A stretch of DNA of 64,000 nucleotides. Source: Ophthalmolycus amberensis (taxonomy: Eukaryota > Chordata > Actinopteri > Perciformes > Zoarcidae). The stretch is from NCBI GenBank assembly GCA_024529925.1, contig JAFEUB010001181.1, forward strand, positions 100,001 through 164,000, written 5' to 3'. Both the position numbers and the translations under genes were made by a program. Below the pieces are notes generated by a model that was not told the origin of the DNA, ran no database searches, and worked only from the letters and a program-made list of their open reading frames with translations. This document shows, in pieces, positions 31,901 through 43,372 of the stretch (its first letter is position 1; every line of letters begins with the position of its first letter).

Positions 31901-34144
31901 ACATTCACCTGTAAAAGGTCATTATGGATGCCATTGTTGGCAGCGCAATGTCAATGTCCAGTGGGCCATCACACATTTTCTAAATAAAGTACCATGTGAC
32001 AGTACCTGAGCATCTTATGCAGTGTTTCTTGATCCAGACCGTTTCCATTATCCATAAAGCTGAGGCATTCTTGTCCTTGGACCACAATCTTATCAATCCA
32101 GAACTGTTTGGCACTGACATCTGGATCGTAGGCATTGTCTGTTGAAAGAAACAATTCAGGAGCAAATTCAATTCACATAACAATCTCAACCTCGAGCATT
32201 TAAAGTTCACACTACTCCGCGTGTGACTTTTAAGCGACTGCTTACAAGGAGCATCGCTGTTGTTATTGCACACATACTGTATAATAGGTGGAGCACTACC
32301 TGCTACGGAAATCTAGTATATGCAGCACATATTTATGTTTTTCTACAATGAGTTGAGATTTGTATCGTGGTAAACTTAAGATTTGAACTACAGTTGAGCC
32401 GCTGCACTCTTCTGATACCATATTTCATGACCTCATAGCTATTCAAAAGCTTTCACATACCAGTGAGAGAGGTGACTCAAGCAGGCAGTAAATGTTTAAT
32501 TATAATCAGAAATAGGCAAGTCAAGGGACATTTTATTTAACTTAATTCCTCCACATACATTAAAGTCCGGCTAAAATAACATCAGAGAAAATATTTGGTG
32601 AAAACATGTGAAAAGACAGAACTATATCGTACGGTATTAGACCGTTACACTGTTTTTCACTGCTGCTAGTTTAATTCGCTAAATAGGATTATCATTGTTT
32701 GTGTCATCCAAGACACCCAATCATGCAAATCAACTGGGGCCATTCACTGTGTAGTAAAATAGGAACTCATGTAAAGCAGCCTATTTCACTTGCACACACA
32801 ACCATGTGACGATGACTCACCTATGAGCTCAGCTATGGCGCTGAAGGGCCAGGTGTGGCTGGTGGAGTTTGTATGAAGAAACTTGGGACAAAGCTGCAAG
32901 GAAGAGGTACAGAATAGTTAGCCTACATGAAAGTGGCCTTATTTCTATTCAAATTCAATCACTGTGTCATCAGCCCTTAAGCTATTACAAGGAACTTTCA
33001 TTTTGTGTTGATTTTGACAGGCCCCCTGTAGACGAAAGGTGTGTCCAGAAGTTGTGGCCTTAACAAGACTCCGAACCAACAAAGTTCTCATAGCGTGTGT
33101 TGGGCAGCTTGCAGGAGTCTTGACATGCAAATCTATGTATTGTGTGTTTTTGTAGTGACACAGAATGAAACAGGAAAAGTGGGAAGAGAGAGAAAGAGAG
33201 TGGATCTTTGTCAGAGGAGGCCCCCACAAATACTTTTACTATGAATGGCTTTATACATACCAGCACATGTCTTATGTAGTCTGTGCTGATACAACTGAAA
33301 GTGAAACTGTATTTTGTTTTCACAAATGTGCTAACTGCAATGAATATGGTGTCTTAGATAAGAGAATGGGAGGCAAGTACTGAAGAATATAAGTAGCACC
33401 ATTCATTTTGCATGAAGGTGAGACCAACACTGAATAAGATAAATGGGGCTTAGACATAAGGGAGTTAAAGAGAGGGATAGAAACTTTAGGAGTGTGTAAA
33501 CAAATGGCATAATAGAGAATGTATTGCAGGATGAAGTTAGGTGCTCCATGGACCAGCTCAGATTACATGCACAATGTTTATTTTGCAGTAAATCAATGTC
33601 ATATTGAACAATACTCGACTTGTATGAATTATTTACTTAAGGGTAATGAAGCACACGTGATGTCCCACGGTGTAATTAAACAAAAATAGAGGGACCTAAA
33701 CTGTGAAAGTACTAAATGATTGGGAACTCTGCATCTGTAATATTTGAAAAATACAGTTCGATTGACGTTTGTGAATTGATTTACAGGCAGACATTACTGC
33801 TACGAGCAATAATATATTGTGCATAGAGTACCGTTGTATGCTGACGCACCAATGTTTGCAACCATAGATCGCTGTATTAGATCGAGTTTAAACTGTTATG
33901 GTAGAGAGTCTAACGTGTATATACATATATATTTATAAATAAGCCATAACGTAAATACACGCTCTACTTTCTGTCAACAGGGCATTTGAAACAGCGCGCG
34001 GACGGTATATTTAACCCCACTGATCACGTAAGATATAGCCGCAGTTAGTTGACCACATATGATAACGTTAAATGTGAAAATATAAATAGAGTCTATTCTA
34101 CTCACCGTACTGTACGGGACACCGCGGTCTGTCTGTGCCGCCAT
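25934..34144 (-). CDS. morc3: MORC family CW-type zinc finger protein 3
   Basis: Nuclear GHKL ATPase that clamps DNA, reads H3K4 methylation through its CW domain and forms PML-associated bodies. Nineteen exons: 34106-34144, 32821-32893, 32006-32138, 31606-31832, 31320-31476, 30732-30885, 30133-30261, 29924-30043, 29715-29812, 29428-29535, 29197-29325, 28866-28940, 28654-28696, 28404-28484, 28150-28271, 27990-28052, 26813-27902, 26242-26444 and 25934-26111. Phases are consistent; the product is 1,073 residues (human 939). ATP-site motifs are AELIDNAYD (about 33-41) and SFMDNGNGLD (about 64-73). The CW finger has C423, C426, W429, C447 and C458. A coiled coil covers roughly 820-960, and the C-terminus is ELRHNVGRLLVSAFVPTLDP. 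Lying next to chaf1b and dop1b fits morc3 rather than morc4. Introns 4 and 7 look U12-type. Confidence 0.95.
27731..27781 (-). other. morc3: SUMO-interacting motif with acidic flank in MORC3
   Basis: Residues about 625-641 read as a run of aspartates followed by the hydrophobic core IFIVEI, the classical layout of a SUMO-interacting motif. A consensus SUMO acceptor, VKME, lies about 15 residues later, and two more psi-K-x-E sites (VKRE, VKKE) lie in the same exon. Mammalian MORC3 is known to reach PML bodies through SUMO. The motif here is seen directly, but its use is inferred. Confidence 0.6.
30044..30132 (-). other. morc3: U12-type GT-AG intron of morc3 (intron 7)
   Basis: The donor reads CTG|GTATCCTTTC, a full match to the U12 5' splice-site consensus GTATCCTTT. 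TTCCTTAAG, one base from the U12 branch consensus TTCCTTAAC, has its branch A 12 bases before the acceptor TTTCAG. The intron is 89 bases long. Flanking exons join in phase as ...KPSFL|TKRIPITFGY. Confidence 0.8.
31477..31605 (-). other. morc3: U12-type AT-AC intron of morc3 (intron 4)
   Basis: No GT or GC donor gives a natural join here. The intron begins ATATCCTTCA, matching the U12 AT-AC donor ATATCCTTT except near the end. GTCCTTAAC, one base from the U12 branch consensus, lies at 31,488-31,496 on the plus strand, with the branch A about 12 bases from an intron end of TTTAC. With these ends the flanking exons join in phase as ...CFEQRERNK|LSVREEYKASL, close in length to the human protein. 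The intron is 129 bases long. Confidence 0.8.
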
Positions 34145-34560
34145 CTTTCAGTAAACACGGTTGTCGGTAGGAGAGGTTACAAAGTGCAAAGCAAGGCGCG
34201 CCTTAGGTTTCGATTCTTGTCTCTTCCTCACTCACTTCTAAAAAAGTTGCTCGGTGGTATGTCAATTTAAAAAAAAAGTTTGCCAACAGCGCAATTAAAC
34301 GGATCTTCCAGCGATCTTCCGCATCCATGCCAACTAGGCCTGTTAAATGAAGGCGGGGACAGCTGTGGGGTACGACGCATGCGCAGTTACAGTCCATACC
34401 AAACCATTTCCCCTGACTCGTTCACATGAACCGTGGAAAGAAAATTGGATTTGGCTAAGCGTGCATTTTACAACTTTAACCGGGCTCAGTCTATTCGTGG
34501 TGTTACGGTACAGGTGTGGGGCGCTGGAATGAGGGAGGTGGAGAAGGAGAGGATGGAGAA
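34145..34560 (-). promoter_or_regulatory. morc3: morc3 promoter and 5' flank
   Basis: The region directly upstream of the ATG contains scattered CpG sites (GGCGCGCC at about 34,196, GGTACGACGCATGCGCAG at about 34,370, an NRF1-like TGCGCA). There is no TATA box. The assignment is positional plus composition. Confidence 0.45.
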
Positions 34561-36371
34561 GGGTGAGAGGTCAGACAGAGTCATGGGTGGGAGGCCCAAA
34601 TTAGAGGCAGCGATTGTACTCTCTCTCCTTTATTGTCAAATTGTACACTACAATATGAGACTAAATGTAAAAAAAAGTTTTGTCAAAATGCCACTTCCCG
34701 TTCTCATCTGCTCATGTTGCGTCAATTCGCTTCACATTGTGTGCTCCGTTTTATTCTGAATTCAACTAATATGCATTGTAATTGTTATTTTTAATAATAC
34801 ATTTGCTAATAGGATCACTTCTGGTTTAATGTTGTCCAAATTAATAGCGCTACCTTTATAAATTACAACACTTGACTAAAAGTCATTAGCGGTACAAGCA
34901 ATATGTTCTTTACAGTTTTTTGGTGAGAACTATTCTCACACACAGATTGAAAGAGTCCCTGTGTATTATTCGTTCATATCAGTTATGTGTGAGTTTGTTA
35001 CAGTTGTAACTTTACTAATCTGCTAGATGGACGTTTTTTTTACGCAGTGTAGTCCCAAACTTCCCTGTAACTACGTCCTCCTAGCTCTTCCTGGGGGTTT
35101 TCATATCGTTGCAACATTTGTTGTATGGTGAACAGCTTTATTATGGAAAATACATGTTTCTGCCAGTGGTCGTCATTGAGCCATATGGGCAAAAAGGTTC
35201 TGATGTGTGCAGTGATGTGACTTTGAATTTTGTCTGAATGATGTGCATGAAAGGCAACGCTTTACCCGTCGGTAAAATGGTAACTACATGTAAGGCAGGA
35301 GGGTTTAGTGTTCGGTGTCTCGCCCACGGACACGTCAGCATGTGGGCAGGAGGGATTGGGGATAGAAACGCCAATTCCATTCAATGTGTATTCAATACAA
35401 ATGCAGAGAAACAAGCAGCTGAAGCTGTAAAGTAAAAACACAGTATTTAAGCTTAATATTTATTTTTAATGAGTCTTCTTTCTGTTAATTCATAAAACAT
35501 GACATGGTCCTTTAAATATCCAAAATAAATTACTTAAGCATTCAGCATTGTGGAAAAAGAAAAGAAAGACAACAGGCAGTTGTAAAAACTGATTTCCCTT
35601 GAACACCAGAAATGGCAAGCATGTATTTTAGCAGAGTACACCAAAGAATATGAATTTTCAAGGTGTACACAAATCACATTCAGTAACTTACTCATACAAC
35701 TCTTAACGTCAATCTTAGCCAAAGGGTTGCTAGGTCCCATAATGATGTATCCACTAACAATTAAAGAGAAAGTACCAACAGCAGCCATATACAGTAGATT
35801 CTACATTCTTAGAGTCACCAGAAGGTGGTTATGTAAAAGTCAAAAGATCACATCAACAATACTTAATGAGGTTCTTCACAGGAATCTGCTATTTGTTGAC
35901 AAACTTTAAAATATTTACTGGAACTTATATTATTAGAAAGTGCATGGCGCCTAATTAGAAGATATTATAACTAAAAGCATATAAAATGAGTGGACACTGA
36001 CGCAATCCAAATGTGTAAATATTTTTCAACCTAGATGATACTTGTGCTTGAGAGAGAAACAAGCATTTCATAGTACTTTGTAATTAATACTTCTACCATT
36101 TTTTTTTTTTCAGATAACCAAAACACCCACTGAAATAACGACAACAAAAGTCCCTTGGCTTTTCCAATACAGAGTCAGTGTGAGAGCACCTCAGAGGTAC
36201 ACATATGGATGTAGAGATCAAGTTAAAACATTAAAAAACTGAATTCCTAAACATTCCCTTTCTAGTTCACGATACACCGGCTGTGCCTATTTTAAGTCTT
36301 CCAATTGTATGGCTGCAAGTCAAAGAGCTCGGGAAGAGGACTTATTCCATTAAAAGCTTCAAGCTTGAGTT
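34561..36371. other. Intergenic between morc3 and dop1b, with one dispersed repeat
   Basis: No exon was found. A repeat remnant lies at 35,255-35,380. The right part, toward 36,371, should be dop1b 3' UTR. Confidence 0.5.
35255..35380 (+). repeat. Teleost dispersed repeat with GGGGATAGAAAC core
   Basis: The order TTAGTGTTCGGTGTCTCGCC, then ACGGACACGTCAGCATGTGG, then GGATTGGGGATAGAAACG is a familiar fish repeat arrangement (...CTCAAGGACACTTCGACATG...GGGATCGAACC). It may be SINE-derived because the GGATCGAACC core resembles a tRNA B box. A second, internally deleted copy is at 39,478-39,572. Confidence 0.5.
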
Positions 36372-39300
36372 CTAACTCTCCATGGAGTCCAGGAACTCCT
36401 CTTCAGTGATCTGCTCCAGCCTCTTCAGGACCGTGTCTGCACTGGCTGCTGGGTAGTCTGCTACGGGGAGGTGGGGCACAGGGTGGCTGTCGGGAGGAGG
36501 GCTCTGGAAGGAGCAGCAAAGGGTGCGAAGGAAAGGCCACAGCTGGGTGATGGAGGACAGTGAGCGTTGGGTGAGGAGGGGGAACTCCAAGTGCTCTGTG
36601 GAGGATTCCTCACTCAGCTCATTCAGAGTCTGGAATATCAAGACAGGACTTCATCATCAGAACCAGATGTGGTCATTCACAAAACATAACTTGAATGACT
36701 GTGACTTTGTATGTTCATTTGGAAGACAATATTAAGGGTGTTCAGTTTGGGCTGGAGTTTATCACAGACACTAGAATATAAATTAAAATGACACAATTTC
36801 AATGATAACAGTATTTTCTGTGAAGCGGTGGAAACACGCTTCTCTGTACAAGTTCAGTGAATCACAATCCATCTACATCGTACTGTCTTATTGTAGGTTA
36901 ATGCGTCTGTAATTACGATAGAATATTTTTATTATTCAAACTGCTTATTGCCTAAAAGTCATTTTTGAGTGACAAGACGTGACCGACTGCTCGTGAACAT
37001 GACTTTGGACAAAACAGCTTCAGTTCATCATTCTGAGCAACAGCCATGAAATTCAAAGTCTCCAGGTATTGTTCTGTCTTCATGATTATTGAACTGTTAA
37101 CATCTCAGATAATGTTTCCACTCGGTCTGTTTCGTTACATCAGGTTGGTAATATTGGCGGAGCTAACGTTAGCTCTGTAAGGTTAGCTAGCTCGAGCTCA
37201 ATTAGCCTTAGAAAGGTTAGCCAGCTAACAGCATAGCAAGTCAAGTTAACATAAATAAAGTTAATCACCATATACAGTGTTAAGATGTAACGTTGTGGGC
37301 CATTGTCTTAGCTTCATTTCTTCACCTAACGTAATCAGCTCATCACAAAGGCACGTCTGTTCATTTAAGCTGTATGGTATTGTTGTATTAGCTTTTTGTA
37401 AAGACTTGCACTGATATGTTAACACATGTGAGGCACCCAAAGCTTCTTTTAAGTGTGTTTATCCTGGATGTCATAGAACTTTCCAGAAGTTCAGAACATT
37501 TTGTTTCTAAAGTTTTTATTTTCTTTGTTTTACAGTCACTCGTCAGAGATTGATGATGCCAGCCAGACGCTGCAGTCAAGTCCTCTTTCAAGGTGTTCTC
37601 TCTCTCTCTCTATCGTTTTCATTCATGTGTGAGTTCATGCAGTTCAAATTCACTATAAATGTGTATAAGACTTGTTAAGAGGTGTTATCTTACCCCATAT
37701 CGCTGCTGCAGCCTCTCCAGTACTCTGACAACATGGGGTGTGCATTCCTGCTCGCCCTCTATCAGCGAAGTCTCTGGGCCGCTGTAGCGGTTCACGTCCA
37801 CCTCAGGGACAAATGCCCACCGATACCTGTACATGGAACAGATAGTTACACAGAATAGGTAAGATAGGAAATAGTCCACTGACAAAAACTACTAACACCA
37901 CACCACAACTTAAACAAAGACGTGTGCTAGCATGTATTTAAGTCCTTTTGTTCTGAGCTTCTTACATCTGAAAGAGTGGCATCTTCTCTGGAGGGAAAGC
38001 CACGGAGGCGTCCAGAAACTTGCAGGCTGACAGGTACATGTCCAACTCTGTCTGAGAGAAATTCACTGGTCTGATCTGCTCCTGGGCTCCCCGCACCACT
38101 TTAGCCAGCCTAGGTGGCACACAAGAGAAGTATTTAAAGTGAGAGAGCGTCAACAGAGCGTCAATAATATATGAATTTGTGAATAAAATAATCATCTCAC
38201 TTTGAGACGTCTTTATCTAACTGCATAGCCTTCTCCAGACGAGCAAATATGCGAATCTGAAAAATAAAAACAGGTTGAAAAATAAGTTTCCGTTAACAAT
38301 AAACAAAATAGATACTCGTGTGTATACAGCCAGGCTCTCAGAAGATGGGATCCTACCAGTTCTGTGACCATGATTGGCCAAAGAGATGTGAGGTGCTGGG
38401 ATGAAATCCGCAACAGGAGAACACGAAACATCAGGGACATCTGGGCCGAAACACTCGGACTGGGGTTCATACGCAATGCCTCAGTGAGACGCTCTGAAAG
38501 GAGGGAAGGACATTTTATAATTGCGAAAGAACAGTCAATTTCAATGTCTGTTTCGACCACTTACTTAAACAGATTTACATAAAATCAATACAAATATCCA
38601 GTAACTGCACCTTGAATGAGGGGCAGATACTGATGATACTGGTCGAGTTCTCCACTGAACATGGCGAACGCCTGGCGCTTCAGCAGCATGGCTTTCTGGT
38701 TCACATTCGTAAACAGTTTCAGGGAGCCGCTCTGCATGCCTACAGGACAAACAAATACAGGTTTGAAAACAGAGAATAATCAAAAATGTATCTTTAATTT
38801 CAATTTGACACACTACTTCCAGAAGTGACATTGTAAACAGATTCTGAATTCATAGGCAACGGGACAAGATTTTGGTATTGGAAGCGTTGTGGTTTCCCCT
38901 TTGTAGTCTCTGTAGTATTGACCAATCATGTTTGAGCAGGCGTTTGTTGAATGCAGGTAAACAGTCTGTGCGGAGGCTGAACGTATGGCCGAAATCTAAA
39001 AAACAAACTCATCAGCTATCATCTGATGAGTTTGTTTTTTTTGGTTTAAAATTAGTATTTGAACTGGCTGCTTGTGAAACAGTCCAGACGTCATCTCTCA
39101 ACTCTCTCAAGCTTATCCGCTGTCAGGCCAATAGTTGATGGATTCCCAGATTGCTATGTATCTGTTCCCTGACATTTTATGATCTACAGTAGACATGAAT
39201 AGTAAAAAAGTACCTTTTGTGTCACAGATTAGGTCTCACCTTTAGATTACAATTGTATCTTTACAGCAATACATTTCCGAGAAGCTGTACTCACTCATGA

Positions 39301-42300
39301 GGTCTTTAAACATGGTCTTCTCATGAGTCAGCAGGTGGTCAACAATGGATTTCCAACTATAGAGAACAAAGAGCAGTCAAGAACAGGACATTAGACATCG
39401 ATGATCTCCAATTTATTTGTGTCATAATATTAAATACACGAACAGACAAAATACTTCTTTATAAATACGCAGCAAGATCATTTCAACATTCACCCATTCA
39501 TACATTGATGGCAGAGGAAACTTCCATATGCGGAAGAGCCGGGGATCAAACTTCCGATATTCCAATTAGTGGATGACTCATATCTTTGTACATATATACT
39601 GGTACACTTCAATGTTTTACATTTTTATGTAATTGTCATATAATTTAATTAATGTTTGTATATATTTGTGTCACTTATATCTGTTCTCTTTGTGCTGCTA
39701 TTGCTTACCCGATTTTGTATCTTTGATTATTATGCTTTTGTCACTAAGAAATAAAAAACAAGTTATTGTGAGTCCTCTGTGTGTGTGTGTGTGTTTCTAA
39801 CAAATAACCATACTAACCTGGGAGCACAGGAGACATCCATAGTGAAGAAGAGGGGGTCCATGAAGAGCTCAAAGACCTCTTTCCTCCAGGCCCTTTTGGT
39901 ATAGGCATACCCACTCAGACTGCTCAGCAGCTGAGAACCCGCTTCAAAGCTGGGCATGTTGTAGGCACTAGCGGGAAGAAAGCACAAGTGAAAGGAAGTC
40001 TGCTGAGACCAAACAGACCAAAGCTGTCAGTGCTGCACACTAGTTACCTGTGGTTCTTCAGGTAAGGGAAAACATAGTACGTGAGGCGAGAAATGAGAGG
40101 AACCGCTTTGTCCTTCTCATCACTGCGGTATACCATGTCCAGAAGTGGTGCCAAGACCTACACAGCGAGAGAACGTGTCAAACAATACAAACGCACAAAG
40201 AGTCTCTCATTCATTCTCTCACCATAAATAAAACCTACCTCAGCCAGGAGTACAAGAGCTTGGACGCTGTAAATGGAGGGAGCCGAAGAGGAAACCATGG
40301 TGCTAGCTTGAGCCACTGACTCTGACAAGGAAGTAAAGAGAATACAGAGTTACCAAGCGTGTAATAATTCTGGGAGTGAGCAACGTGTGCATATGCAATC
40401 AGGTGACAATTAGGATAGAAATGTTTCACCATAGAAGACAAATGTGAGTCTTTTTGAAAGAACCTCCTGCCATTCGAGCCCCATACGGGTTGTATGACCC
40501 GTGCGCTATACCTACAATATTTACACACCTTGTGTTACTTTGGGGTTTAAAGGGTGCACTTGGTGAATACATTCTTACTCAGAGTGTAGTACAAAAGCAC
40601 TGTTTAAATGCATTAACTGTCTTTTCTTTGAACTCATCCTGTCGGCTGACCACATGTTCTGAAGAAATAATGAATCAACCGTGAATGAGCGGACGCTCTA
40701 TCTAGGGAGGTTGTTTTTAAGGGATACCATAAAGACAGAATCCCTTGTATCAGCTGCGGAGCAAAGACAACTCCTATTATTTAAAGGACAGCCTGATAGG
40801 TCAGTTAGACATGATGGATAACAGTGCTGGTAGTCCTGCCTGCTGATAGTGCTATTACCTACTGTAGGTAATAGCACTGACTATGGATGAGTACCTCACA
40901 CAACCCGGATAAAAAAAAAATCAGAACTATCCCTTTAAGTATTGATTTGTGAGCTCCATAATCTGCCAGAGCGCCATATTGATCCGCTGGGTTCATATCC
41001 TCAACCAGTGGATGGGAATCGCATATGAGGTCAATGGTCATTGTCTGCACGTGTGTGTCAAAGATATGAAAAGTTACCATCGAACTCCGTGTCATCAAGT
41101 TCGTCTGCTTCAGGGCACACCTGCGGCTGAACTTTGACTTCAAGGCTGCGACTGAGCCAACTGGTCTGCTCCAGAGACGACCCGGCGATCCCACCCACCG
41201 CCTTCGAGGATCCGCTGAGTCACCTCCTGCATACGATAATGTCGCCATTAATCAATCATGGGCACAGCATCTCACATGCACTGCCTCGCTATTTCAAATC
41301 ATAGCTAGCACAACACAACATGCAGCATACCTGCAGATCTCTCGTGTCCTTTTTATTGTCCAGGTTAGGGAGCCGATTGACAATGTCATTGAGTATTCTG
41401 CAAGACAGAAACCGTTGATGAGGATCAGATTTTCCAAAAGAAAACCGGCAAATGTTAACAAACATGTTTGAGCAAATGCAGATAGCAGGCCAATTATTGT
41501 CAATGCCATAGACTGCAGTGCATTGGAGGCCCCGATACTGTCTGTGCGAGAGTATTCTGTAATACAATAGAACTACTACTACTAATCAGAGTAGTTGTCG
41601 CTGCTGTTTACATATCCTCTGAAGCAAATTCCTAAAAATAATAACTAACAACTTTATTTATAGCTCTTTTAAAAACAGAGTTTACAAAGTGCTTTGACAG
41701 ACAAAGCAGCAAAAGCAAGGAAATAATAACCCGGATATAACAGTATAATAGATGGAATGAAAAAACAAAAACAATCGATACGATAAAAATAAAATAGATA
41801 AATAAAATAATTTTGTAAAATCAACAAATAAAAATAAAGCAGTAAAGCAACGACATCACATAAAAGCCAGTCTGTAAAAATAGGTTTTAAGAAGTGATTT
41901 AAAAGAGATTACTGATTGGGCGAGCCTTATCTGCACCACAGTAATGCACTACTGTTTTTGTTTTGTTCGTTGACTACAATTGCATTTGGTTGTGCAACCC
42001 TGTATTGTACAATGACAACGAACAAATGAACCGTAAACCTTGAACAGGAAGTGAATGTGTTAAAAACTGACCCCAGCAACAAGAAGTGTCCAGGCGGAGC
42101 CAGGTTGAGCTGAACAGACTCCCGCAACAAACTGAGGAGAGGAGCCACGTTTTCCTGCAGAGTCTGAGCTGAAATGCTACACAGATTTCAATATATATTA
42201 TGAATACAATTTGTAGAATGGTCTTATCAAACCTGAGGTGGAGACTCGCACTGTATTTCCTACTTACCTCTGGATATAGGCGTAGCTGAACTGTAACATG

Positions 42301-43372
42301 GGGATATCTACTAGGGTTGACTTCTGATGGAGAGAATAATACAGTAAAAAATGGTAGAAAATGTAGGGAAATTGACCTCAGAAACCTCCAGAATACATGT
42401 TTCGAGCAGCTGTGCGTGTATGTATGCGTGTATGTTTCTGTACCTGTTCTCCTTTGATCTGATGTGGTTTTTTCACCACCTCCTTGACCAATTGTAGGAC
42501 TGCATCTGTCTGCAAGGTGTGCAGTGATTTCACCAGAGCCACAATGGTCAGACGAGACTCACTGGCCACTGGTAAAACCTAAAGAAGACAGGGATGTGAT
42601 GAATGCAAGCCGCTCTACAGCCTTTCAGTGAGGTAGACGCGACTGTCCTTTCTCAGTTTCCATAAACGCTGCAGTTCTTACTTTGTTTTTATGTCTCCTT
42701 TTACTCCTTCTGCTGCTCCACACTGCTCCCAGCGAAGCCATGAGCTGAATCCCATACGGCCCAGTTAGAGGGACCAGGAACTCCAGTATCCGCTGCCGTA
42801 AGATCTAAACATGCACACCGTGAATAGATGACATTTTCCATTATAACACATGCACATGGCTAAAAAAAAAAGGAGAAGATGTGTGAGTGCAGGATATAAC
42901 AAACACCATAAATGACACAGATCTATTATTCCATACATTTGTGTTGGCATAAAACAAACAAAGACAATATGCACGTCAGTAGCACACTACACACCTTGGT
43001 GCTTTTAAAGTAGACAGAGGCAGAAGTGTGTCTGCTGCTCTGGGCGGTGTCCGATGCCCGCCTCTGAAACTCTTCCCTCATGACCACGCCCCATAACAAT
43101 GCCATGCTACTGAGCATGTGCGGTAGTGCCTCAATCACAGCGTTGCGTGCATTACGGACATCCACAGGATCACAGGCAACCAAGGACTAACGGAGAGAAA
43201 GAGAGAGCAAAATGGGTTTGTACATTCTCATACAGATAAGAGGAAAATATCTGTGCGTGCTTCGTTCCTCACCTTCTTGTTGTCCAGTAGACAATAGTGT
43301 GTAATGGTGGTCAGGCCTTCTAGCAGAGTCAGAGGGTAGTCAGGAGCAATGTTTTCCCTCCTACCACTCAGG
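36372..43372 (-). CDS. dop1b: dop1b exons 20-37 (C-terminal region)
   Basis: Exons: 43273-43372, 42995-43186, 42682-42804, 42444-42578, 42268-42323, 42072-42176, 41331-41397, 41078-41226, 40239-40321, 40048-40157, 39818-39967, 39295-39356, 38611-38739, 38357-38493, 38201-38256, 37966-38109, 37694-37826 and 36372-36629. They encode residues from about 1,585 to 2,312. Well conserved segments are YAYTKRAWRKEVFELFMDP, LLKRQAFAMFSGELDQYHQY and YRWAFVPEVDVN. The end is LKRLEQITEEEFLDSMES. Exon 27 (41078-41226) holds one base too many. Confidence 0.94.
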
